64,000 nt of DNA from Candidatus Gastranaerophilales bacterium (GTDB lineage Bacteria; Cyanobacteriota; Vampirovibrionia; Gastranaerophilales; Gastranaerophilaceae), in the NCBI GenBank assembly GCA_944323925.1, contig CALUUI010000012.1, positions 1 through 64,000 of the forward strand, given 5' to 3'. Below, piece after piece: positions 8,947-16,754 of this stretch. The position numbers and the translations under genes were made by a program. The notes under the pieces were generated by a model that was given only the letters and a program-made list of their open reading frames with translations, had not been told where the DNA came from and searched no databases. Each line of letters begins with the position of its first letter. The first letter of the stretch is position 1.

Positions 8947-9591
8947 CTAGTTTAATAATTCTGACATTGTTAAACCGCGTTTCTTCGCAACTTCACTAAA
9001 CGGTGTTAATGCCTTTAATGCTTCGATTGTTGCGTTTGCTGCGTTTAACGGTGATTTTGAACCTAGAGATTTTGAAAGAATATTTTCAATACCTGCAAGT
9101 TCTAATACTGAACGTACTGCACCACCTGCAATAATACCTGTACCTTGTGATGCTGGTCTTAACATTACGGCACCTGCTCCTGAACGACCTGTGATTGGGT
9201 GTGGTATTGTTGTCTTAAAGATTGGTACATTAATTAAGTTCTTACGGCCATCGGCTACTGCTTTTTGAATAGCTATTATTACTTCTGATGCTTTAGCACA
9301 GCCTACACCTACTTGCCCTTTTTGGTTGCCTACGATTACTATCGCTCTGAAGCTTAATTTCTTACCACCTTTTACTACTTTGGTTACTCTTCTGATTTGT
9401 ACTACTTGTTCTTTCCATTCTGATTGTGGTTGTTCTTCTTTTGCTTCGATTTTCTTTTTACGTGAACGTTGTTTCTTTGCTGGAAGAACTTCTACGTTTT
9501 CTTCAGTTACTGTTTGGTCAGCTTCCGCAGTTGCTTCTGTTTCTGTTGCTTCTACAGCACTGATTTCTTCAATTTTTTCTTCTTCTGTCAT
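8947..9591 (-). CDS. rpsE: 30S ribosomal protein S5 with acidic N-terminal extension
   Basis: Small-subunit protein important for decoding accuracy. The S5 core begins near residue 58 ([16 protein letters not shown]) and continues through the double-stranded RNA-binding fold and the C-terminal domain ([19 protein letters not shown]). The first 55 residues are an extra segment, glutamate-rich and then basic (KKQRSRKKK), longer than the usual S5 N-terminus. It is the first gene of its transcription unit here: rplR and the rest of the spc operon are not upstream, and a good promoter lies at 9712-9740. Confidence 0.97.
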   Translation of the reverse strand: MTEEEKIEEISAVEATETEATAEADQTVTEENVEVLPAKKQRSRKKKIEAKEEQPQSEWKEQVVQIRRVTKVVKGGKKLSFRAIVIVGNQKGQVGVGCAKASEVIIAIQKAVADGRKNLINVPIFKTTIPHPITGRSGAGAVMLRPASQGTGIIAGGAVRSVLELAGIENILSKSLGSKSPLNAANATIEALKALTPFSEVAKKRGLTMSELLN

Positions 9592-9711
9592 GTCATACCT
9601 TTCTTTTAATTATTTTTCTATCTTTATTTTTATTTATTTGAATACATCAAAATATAAGCAATTTTTGCTTTATGAAAATTATTCAAATTTGGGTTATCTT
9701 CTGACTTCACT

Positions 9712-9740
9712 ATATTATTACAAAGACTTTTTATTTGCAA
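9712..9740 (-). promoter_or_regulatory. Promoter of the rpsE-rpmD-rplO-secY operon
   Basis: On the minus strand TTGCAA (9740-9735) and TAATAT (9717-9712) are separated by exactly 17 bases. This leaves a leader of about 110 bases before rpsE, long enough for ribosomal-protein feedback control, although no known binding structure was recognised. Confidence 0.6.
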
Positions 9741-9743
9741 GTC

Positions 9744-12700
9744 TTACTTTAGCTTCGATAAACCTTTAAAAATGTTTTCGAGTTGTTTTATATATCCTTT
9801 TTCTGGGGTTATGTCTATGTTTGTATAGTTTTGGGTTTCTACTATTTCAACTAATTTTTTCTTTAATAAGTACAATAATATTATGCATGGGCTTTCTGCT
9901 CGCTCTAATATTGTTATTGAATTTGTAAGTATTTGTAGTGCCGTTTGATTGCTTCCTTGCTCTGCATTGAGGTCGGCTAAAAAGTAATTGCTTAGATATA
10001 ATATGAAAAATAGTGAATTATCTTTGGCTTTTGTATAGACGCTATTATAAATATGTTCGGCTTTTCCATAACTCTTCATTTCTTTATATGTGTAACCAAT
10101 TAATAAGTCTCCTAATAATATATATGGAACTTTGTTTTGGGTTTGAGCTATTCGTTTGAATTCATATATATCACTTCCGAACTGTTCATAATCTCCATTA
10201 TTTCTTAATAGTGCGTTTATTAACTTTGTCAGTAATTCATTATTTTCATCGCCTTCAATTTCTTTTATTTGGGTGACTTCTTCTCCTAGTATTAGTTTAT
10301 TCGCTATATCTAATGTGTTACCTGATATTGGTACTTTTTCTATGCTAGTTTTTATCTTTTCAAGACTAGTATTAAGATTTTCTGTTCCTGTTAAAATTTT
10401 TGATAATAAATAATATATCAAGCTATCTTGTATATGTGATATGAACTGTTCTTCTGTAAAACTTGCAGGTTTTAATTCTGTTATTTTTTCAGGTGTTAGA
10501 ACTGAAAGGATATCTTCTGTCAGAGTTATGCATTTGTCATATAAACCTGTATAAAAATATATTTCAAGACCTACTAACGATAATGAAAATACTTTTTTAT
10601 TGATGTTTCCTTCTCTGTCTTTTAGAGCACAGTTTTCTATTCTCTCTAGTATATTCTGTAGCAGGGTTGAAGAATTAGTGTAATTTGAGGTTAATAATCC
10701 ACCTTGAAGCATCATATTTGATAATGTTATTATTTTTTCTCTATCATTTGTATCTATTGCACGTTGTAACAAGTTCTCAGCGATAGGATAAATTCTTTCT
10801 GGGGCATACCTGTATAGTAATTGGGTTAAATTATTGTAAAAATCTGCTTGATATTCTGTTATTTCTTCCGCCGGTACGTTATTTTCAAGTAACTTTAGTA
10901 AGTTTAATAACTTTATACACATTTTTAAATATGCATCATAATCTCCAAATTGTAATGTTATTATTGATAATTCATATAATTTTGAAAATTCTAACTCATA
11001 GCTAGCTTGATAGTTAAGGCAATCTATTACGTTGGGGTGTGTAGAATTTGTTGTGTATACTTTTGTTAACAGATTGTTTGATAAGTATTTTAATACTTCG
11101 GGTTTTAATGTAGTTTTAAAACTCTTTTTTATTGTTTCGTAATTCTGAATGTAAAGTTTATTCCCATATAACTGTATGTATCCGCTTTTTTCTAATTCCT
11201 CTATATTTGCTGGAATGTTTAAACCTAATTTATCAAGAATTTCAGTATATATTACAGGACCTAATATATATGAGTAGGCTAAAATTAAAGATTTAGCGGT
11301 GTCTTTTGAAATCCTTTTTAATCGGGTATTTATTAAATGCTCCAGTCCAAATGGGATTATAACTGTTTTGGAGTCTGTTACTACGGTTTTATCATTAAAA
11401 GAAATTATTATTCCGCAGTCTTTTAGATAATTTATAGCATTGACGCAGTATTGATAAGAAGAACCGGCATTATCCAGAATCTTTTTATAATAAAATGTAT
11501 CTTTAAAGTCTTCACTTGAAATTAGTTGGGATATAGCGTTGGCAGTATTTAATTGCCCAACAAATATTTCCGTATAGAAATATGAATTTAAGAGCTCAGG
11601 CATTACTTTTTGTAGCGCATAGCTTTTGCTATTGGTTATTACAAAAGAAAGCTTTGTTTTTTCAAGTTTACTAAAAACTTCTTCAAGTACTCGTAAGGAT
11701 GCCATATCTATATATTCAAAATTCTCTATATAGATAGTTGTTTGAGGCAGTCTAGTTAACAATAATATGAACACTTCAATGTATGATAATCTTGCATTCT
11801 CTGCTGTTTCAAAGTTAGGAGGTGTTAACTTAAGTAGAGCTTCGAGTAATTTGTCGTTTTCGGTACCTAATGTAATTTTTTTTACGCTATTATTGTAGAT
11901 TTCTTTTAGTAGTTCACTAAAAAATCCCCACGGGGTCATTGATGTATTTTCTGTACAGGTTATTGTGTAGCAGGTAGACTTCTCTCTTATAGTTGTAGTT
12001 ACCATTGACGTTGGAAGCATTCTCGAAGAATCCCCTCTTAGTGATACTATTCGGTTTCCTGTACCAAAGTTTGTTCGTTTTAGATATTCGTATACTTCAT
12101 CTGCACCATATTGTTCAAATTTACAATTTACTTTTATTCCTTCTATATTCTTTTTATATAGCTCTTGTTCATAATCAACTTCTTTTTTTGTGACGATTTT
12201 TACCGGAGAGCTCGTTATGTCTGCTACTTCATCTTGCGGGGTCTTCTCCGGTACTATATAGTCAGAGCTTTTTAAAATATAGTAGGATAATATTTCACCA
12301 CTTCGTTCTGTCGAATATAATGATTCCATTGTATATTCTTTTCTCAATAGCTTATATATATATTGGTCTGCAGTTAATATAAGACCTTTACCACTTTTAT
12401 TTTGCTCAGTGTATAAATCCAGAAGTTTTACTTTTTCGCTGTCTTCATTTATGTCAAAAAATTGGATTAAATTTTTTTGTTCTATTGTTATTCGGGCTTC
12501 TAGCGTGAACATTAATTCTTTTTTTAGTGTTCTATTAAGATTGCAGATTATATTTAATAGCTTTATTCCCGACTTCATTGCTTTTTGGGCTGAAATGTAT
12601 TCCGAATTTTCATTTATATAATTTAGTATAAATATATTCTCTTTATACATTACAAAATATGCTTTTTCTTCTTTCGCAAAGTTTATTAGCATATTTTTTA

Positions 12701-13046
12701 GTTTAAATAAGAATTTAGTAATAAGATTTTTGTTTCCAAGTGTTTTTCCTAATTTCCCAATATTACTGAAGTTTATAGTGATAGATGCGTAGCGTTCATT
12801 TTCTGTTAGACGCACTACGGCACTTGTTACTGTTGATTCTCCGCATTTTATACAAGTGCCTTTGTTTGTTTTATTTAAAGTCCCGCATTTTGTGCATTTG
12901 CTTAAAATTATATACCCGCAATTGCTACAGGTACTGGTTTCCGATGTACAGCCACATCTTGGGCATTCTAATAATAATACTTTTTTACAATGCGGGCAGA
13001 CGGTCGATTTATCAGCTATTTCTTTTTTACATTTTGGACAAATCAT
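9744..13046 (-). CDS. Zinc-ribbon protein with degenerate cyclase, STAND-like ATPase and helical repeats
   Basis: 1100 residues. Six CxxC pairs (C3/C6, C17/C20, C28/C31, C40/C43, C51/C54, C65/C68) form three zinc ribbons. Residues about 78-265 look like a class III nucleotide cyclase fold (ASITINFSNIGKLGKTLGN in the place of the usual FADIRGFT strand) lacking catalytic aspartates. A NTPase-like part follows from about 315: RIVSLRGDSSRMLPTSM sits where a Walker A is expected but has no GKT, while TTIYIENFEYIDMASLRVL is a good Walker B-like match. The rest is helical, TPR-like. The architecture mirrors cyclase-ATPase-TPR signalling proteins with both enzymatic centres eroded. A scaffold or sensor role is inferred. 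The -10 box ends six bases before ATG. Confidence 0.75.
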   Translation of the reverse strand: MICPKCKKEIADKSTVCPHCKKVLLLECPRCGCTSETSTCSNCGYIILSKCTKCGTLNKTNKGTCIKCGESTVTSAVVRLTENERYASITINFSNIGKLGKTLGNKNLITKFLFKLKNMLINFAKEEKAYFVMYKENIFILNYINENSEYISAQKAMKSGIKLLNIICNLNRTLKKELMFTLEARITIEQKNLIQFFDINEDSEKVKLLDLYTEQNKSGKGLILTADQYIYKLLRKEYTMESLYSTERSGEILSYYILKSSDYIVPEKTPQDEVADITSSPVKIVTKKEVDYEQELYKKNIEGIKVNCKFEQYGADEVYEYLKRTNFGTGNRIVSLRGDSSRMLPTSMVTTTIREKSTCYTITCTENTSMTPWGFFSELLKEIYNNSVKKITLGTENDKLLEALLKLTPPNFETAENARLSYIEVFILLLTRLPQTTIYIENFEYIDMASLRVLEEVFSKLEKTKLSFVITNSKSYALQKVMPELLNSYFYTEIFVGQLNTANAISQLISSEDFKDTFYYKKILDNAGSSYQYCVNAINYLKDCGIIISFNDKTVVTDSKTVIIPFGLEHLINTRLKRISKDTAKSLILAYSYILGPVIYTEILDKLGLNIPANIEELEKSGYIQLYGNKLYIQNYETIKKSFKTTLKPEVLKYLSNNLLTKVYTTNSTHPNVIDCLNYQASYELEFSKLYELSIITLQFGDYDAYLKMCIKLLNLLKLLENNVPAEEITEYQADFYNNLTQLLYRYAPERIYPIAENLLQRAIDTNDREKIITLSNMMLQGGLLTSNYTNSSTLLQNILERIENCALKDREGNINKKVFSLSLVGLEIYFYTGLYDKCITLTEDILSVLTPEKITELKPASFTEEQFISHIQDSLIYYLLSKILTGTENLNTSLEKIKTSIEKVPISGNTLDIANKLILGEEVTQIKEIEGDENNELLTKLINALLRNNGDYEQFGSDIYEFKRIAQTQNKVPYILLGDLLIGYTYKEMKSYGKAEHIYNSVYTKAKDNSLFFILYLSNYFLADLNAEQGSNQTALQILTNSITILERAESPCIILLYLLKKKLVEIVETQNYTNIDITPEKGYIKQLENIFKGLSKLK

Positions 13047-13052
13047 TCTTTA

Positions 13053-13081
13053 ATTATATCACAATTATATTCTGATGAGAA
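13053..13081 (-). promoter_or_regulatory. Promoter for the zinc-ribbon/STAND-like gene, likely leaderless
   Basis: On the minus strand TTCTCA (13081-13076), a 17-base spacer and TATAAT (13058-13053) precede ATG 13046 by six bases. No Shine-Dalgarno sequence can fit, so the transcript probably begins at or next to the start codon. Confidence 0.5.
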
Positions 13082-13123
13082 ATCGTACTTGTTATATCGG
13101 ATAAAAAGTTGTACCATAGGTGT

Positions 13124-14761
13124 ATGAGTGTTTTCGATTCTATTAATAAGGCTGTTTCTTTAGCAAAAGACGGTAAAAATAATCTTGCTGAAAAAATATA
13201 TTTGGAAATTCTTGCTAAGTATCCGGATGATATTAGAGTTTTACCTTTTTTAGGGTGGTTGTATATTTCTGAAAATAGATATATCGATGCTATTAACGTA
13301 TTAGAAAAAGTTAATAGAATTTCTAAAAGCATTAATGTTATAACTGGGCTTGGACTAGCTTATTATGGAGCAAACAGGTATAAAGAAGCATATCATTATT
13401 TAAAAATTGCGGCTAATAACAATCCTACGTTTGATATTTTGTATAAATTGATTACTTCTGCTTGTGAAAAAACAAATCAAGTTGAAACAGTTTTTGAGTA
13501 TGCTACAAAAATGAATGAGTTATATCCGGATAGACCTCAAACTTGGGATTGTTATATTCTTGCAGCTCTTTGTGCTGGAAAGTTTGATGAGGCAGAAAAT
13601 TATTGTAATGATTTACTTCTTAAACATCAAAACGAACCTTTACTTTATTTATCTGCCGGATTAATTCAAGAGGTTGTTTATTCTAATTATCAATTGGCCC
13701 TAGAGTGTTATCTTAAAGCTGCTGAAATTCGACCTTCAATTTCAGCTTATTATAATATTGGATTAATGTATTCTAGATTGAAGGTTTATGATAAGGCTGA
13801 ATTATTTTTGAATAAAGCTATTATGCTTGATTCAGAGGCTCCGGTTTTAAATACGGCTATGTTTTTATTGTTAGCAAAGCAACGAAAATTTAGTGATGCA
13901 TATAGTTTTTTTGAAAAATCAGCGTATGCTTCAGGTTTTGATGTTACTTTGAAAAATCCTTGGAATGGGGACAAATATATTAATGATACTTTGTATATTT
14001 ATGGTGATCAAGGATTAGGCGATATTATAATGTATGCCAGATATTTATATTTACTTAAAGATAAATTCAAACAGGTTATTGTCGCTGTTCCTCATTCTTT
14101 ATTAACATTGTTTGCGCAAAACTTCACTGACGGATTTTATAAAATAGTTACTTTTGATGATGTTATTGATTATGATTATTCTACTCTAATCTCCTTATTA
14201 CCATATAAATTGAATATTGATTACTATAATATTCCTAATCCTGAAGGTTATTTGGTTTGTAAAGAGCATCCTGAAGATTTTTTTGATTTGAAATTTAGTA
14301 ATAAATTAAAGGTTGGTGTAGTTTGGGAATCAGGTGGCGTTGGATTAAGGGGACCTCTTGATCGTTCAATAAATATTAAGCTGCTTGATAAGTTATTTAA
14401 AAATGAGAATATAGATTTTTATTCATTACAGGTAAATCCTGCTATGAATGCTTGTGAAATGTATTCTAATTTAGTCGATTTGGGCTCTCAATTTAAAGAT
14501 TTCCTCTATACAGCAACTGCAATTAAATCTATGGATCTAGTTATTTCGGTAGATACTTCTGTTGCTCATTTAGCAGGGGCATTAGGTAAAAAGACTTTTA
14601 TAATGTTGCCTTATTCTTCTGATTGGAGATGGTTTGATTCTGTAAAAGGTACTCCTTGGTACAGCTCAGTAGAATTATTTTCCCAAAAAACTCCAGGAAA
14701 TTGGATAGATGTAATTGATGACATTGCACTATGCTTAAAATCTTTAGGAAATATCAATTAG
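13124..14761 (+). CDS. TPR protein with C-terminal glycosyltransferase-like domain
   Basis: About 545 residues from ATG 13124; a TTG fifteen bases upstream is in frame, but the ATG has an AGG four bases before it and suits a TPR start. The first 250 residues are TPR helices (AEKIYLEILAKYPDDI, LNKAIMLDSEAP). The C-terminal 250 residues resemble the ADP-heptose/OGT-like GT-B fold: YGDQGLGDIIMYARYL and VDTSVAHLAGALGKKTFIML are its usual nucleotide-sugar-binding elements. Such fusions are annotated as TPR glycosyltransferases; the acceptor is unknown. The gene ends in an 8-base tail-to-tail overlap with the next gene. Confidence 0.85.
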   Translation: MSVFDSINKAVSLAKDGKNNLAEKIYLEILAKYPDDIRVLPFLGWLYISENRYIDAINVLEKVNRISKSINVITGLGLAYYGANRYKEAYHYLKIAANNNPTFDILYKLITSACEKTNQVETVFEYATKMNELYPDRPQTWDCYILAALCAGKFDEAENYCNDLLLKHQNEPLLYLSAGLIQEVVYSNYQLALECYLKAAEIRPSISAYYNIGLMYSRLKVYDKAELFLNKAIMLDSEAPVLNTAMFLLLAKQRKFSDAYSFFEKSAYASGFDVTLKNPWNGDKYINDTLYIYGDQGLGDIIMYARYLYLLKDKFKQVIVAVPHSLLTLFAQNFTDGFYKIVTFDDVIDYDYSTLISLLPYKLNIDYYNIPNPEGYLVCKEHPEDFFDLKFSNKLKVGVVWESGGVGLRGPLDRSINIKLLDKLFKNENIDFYSLQVNPAMNACEMYSNLVDLGSQFKDFLYTATAIKSMDLVISVDTSVAHLAGALGKKTFIMLPYSSDWRWFDSVKGTPWYSSVELFSQKTPGNWIDVIDDIALCLKSLGNIN

Positions 14762-15797
14762 TAGTTTTTTGCTCTTTTGAAGAATGAACATTGTCGTTAT
14801 TTGTTTCTTGCATATTTTCTTTTTGTGTTTCTTGAGCTTGATTGTAGGCTTCTATTTCTTGTGCTTCATATTGCTGAAACTCTGTTTGGGTTAGCGGGTG
14901 AATTGTTTCATCTTGTTCGCCAAGACGTTTATTAATGATTTTTTCAAATTCAACAAATGTATCGTGTCCGACTAACTGCTCCATCATTGAGCGCTTTTCG
15001 TAAAAATCGCCTCTTGCTTTTATTTGTTGATCTATAGCATCCCTGTAAAATGAATCAGTTACTAATAGCACATCTTTTGCCGAATTTTGTGCTGCTCTGT
15101 AGTTCGTGTATCGTTGTTGTACCATTCTGCTTGTTAAGTCATAAATTTTACGGGTAGTAAGATAATCATAATATACATTGACTACTTTTTGTTGTAAGTC
15201 ATCAACTTTTCTTACAAGTATAATCATGTCAGCATCACCAACTTTGGTATATTTGTAGTTAAGTGCTTTTGTATCTTGTGACATTATGCCAAGAGTATTG
15301 CCGCCAATGAGTGATGCGCAGGAGAGTAGGGCATTACCTGTTCCTGCACCTACTAATGTTGACATGCCTGCTATTGTTTGTAATACATTTTTTATCGCAG
15401 TATTTGTAGGCTTGTCTTTGTCCGGATTGGATAGCTTATACAATGCGTATTTTACTGTATCACTTCTTGTTGCTGCGCCTTGCCATAATATTGAAAGGTC
15501 AGTCATCATTGTATCGTAATCGCCTTCGATTGTTTTCGCTAATTCCCGTGACATTTTTTTGATGCTCAGATCTGCATATGTCATCCCGACTGTACTTATA
15601 TTTTCTTCATCTTCGACTTTTCTTGCTGTTGTTGTTTTGATTTTTACTTCAAAGTCAGTTTTTATTTCGGGGGTATCTGTTGTGCCTACTCTGTATGATG
15701 CATCATGCAGGCTGGTTAAGTCTTGATATTCGGTGCTATATGTAGGAAGTACCGAAATTGTTGTTAGGCAAGATATTATTAATATTCGCTTAAACAT
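14754..15797 (-). CDS. Exported coiled-coil protein, paralogue of the upstream gene
   Basis: 347 residues beginning with a signal peptide (MFKRILIISCLTTISVLPTYS, cleavage near residue 21). The segment DLSILWQGAATRSDTVKYAL (about 94-113) and VDDLQQKVVNVYYDYLTTRK match the neighbour at 15800-16612 (DLELLWQGTVANNPVIEFAL, VEDLQDKIISSYYNYKNT). The pattern resembles one helical hairpin of TolC-family outer-membrane efflux proteins (NNPxI..AL..L), but no complete TolC repeat is visible. The C-terminus is Gln/Glu/Asn rich. It is translated two bases after the upstream gene, so the pair is one operon. Confidence 0.7.
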   Translation of the reverse strand: MFKRILIISCLTTISVLPTYSTEYQDLTSLHDASYRVGTTDTPEIKTDFEVKIKTTTARKVEDEENISTVGMTYADLSIKKMSRELAKTIEGDYDTMMTDLSILWQGAATRSDTVKYALYKLSNPDKDKPTNTAIKNVLQTIAGMSTLVGAGTGNALLSCASLIGGNTLGIMSQDTKALNYKYTKVGDADMIILVRKVDDLQQKVVNVYYDYLTTRKIYDLTSRMVQQRYTNYRAAQNSAKDVLLVTDSFYRDAIDQQIKARGDFYEKRSMMEQLVGHDTFVEFEKIINKRLGEQDETIHPLTQTEFQQYEAQEIEAYNQAQETQKENMQETNNDNVHSSKEQKTTN

Positions 15798-15799
15798 TT

Positions 15800-16612
15800 C
15801 TATTCCTTCCCCTTAAACAAGGCTGCATTAAAGTCATATTGATACAATTCCAGTTTGTCCACTGCTGTTTTACCTGCAAGTCTTTGCAATTCTGTATGAT
15901 ATTTCTTGGCGGCTTGCTCCAGTTTGTATTCTTCTATATACATGTTGTCGTATAGTGAAGATGATAGTGAGATATCAAGTATATCATTATTTTCTATAGC
16001 TTTTGAATAGTTTTTGCTATACAAAATCATTTTTGAGCGAGTTATTTTTAGTTGGTTTAGTGTATTTTTGTAGTTGTAGTACGAAGATATTATTTTATCT
16101 TGTAAATCTTCTACTAAACTTGCAAGTTGTATCAATTCCGTATCGGTCAATGGTACTTCCTGCGGGACATTCTTTTTGTTTATTAACGATTGCGCAAGTC
16201 TTCCGGCAGAAAATGCCGCTGTTTGGACTGTTGGGTTTTGACCCATTACGCTTGGGACAAATGAGGCTCCTGATATGACGGCGGATAATGTCTTTGCCAT
16301 AAATGATGAATGTATTCGTTTTTGGCTGTCCGGACTTGCTAGTTTCTTTAAGGCAAATTCTATTACCGGATTGTTTGCTACTGTTCCCTGCCAAAGCAAC
16401 TCTAAATCTGCTAAGTCTTTCTTTTTTTGTGTATCAATTAACTGTTGCAAGGTTTCATCATCTTTTATTAATAGTGAGCCGGATATTTTTTTTGGCTGTT
16501 TGCCTATATGTACTTTTTCTTTTTCTGTAGCTTGCAATACAACTTCTCCGGCAAAAACTAGATGTTGCACGAAGAATAATATTAATATTAGTATTATGGT
16601 TTTGATACGCAT
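15800..16612 (-). CDS. Exported coiled-coil protein, TolC-like half repeat
   Basis: 270 residues with an N-terminal signal peptide (cleavage near VFA-GEV, residue 21). It shares the LWQG...AL.KL..PD and V.DLQ.K....YY.Y blocks with the adjacent gene, so the two arose by tandem duplication. The LWQGTVANNPVIEFALKKL stretch resembles the conserved start of TolC helical hairpins. The middle Gly/Ala-rich segment (AVISGASFVPSVMG) could be a membrane hairpin. Function not established; periplasmic or outer-membrane location is inferred. Confidence 0.7.
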   Translation of the reverse strand: MRIKTIILILILFFVQHLVFAGEVVLQATEKEKVHIGKQPKKISGSLLIKDDETLQQLIDTQKKKDLADLELLWQGTVANNPVIEFALKKLASPDSQKRIHSSFMAKTLSAVISGASFVPSVMGQNPTVQTAAFSAGRLAQSLINKKNVPQEVPLTDTELIQLASLVEDLQDKIISSYYNYKNTLNQLKITRSKMILYSKNYSKAIENNDILDISLSSSLYDNMYIEEYKLEQAAKKYHTELQRLAGKTAVDKLELYQYDFNAALFKGKE

Positions 16613-16754
16613 ATTAGTTTTATATCATGCATATATCAGAAAATCTAATTTTATTGAGTGGTCTATTATTAATTTTTGTAAATTATTTTTTATTTTGTTA
16701 AAGTTTGAATCCTATTTTGTCGTAAATTACTTTGTACATTTTATAAGAGGTTGA

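Noticed and set aside
9326-9769. 147-codon plus-strand frame with hydrophobic stretches
   Set aside because: Antisense to rpsE; serine/phenylalanine-rich as expected from the reverse strand.
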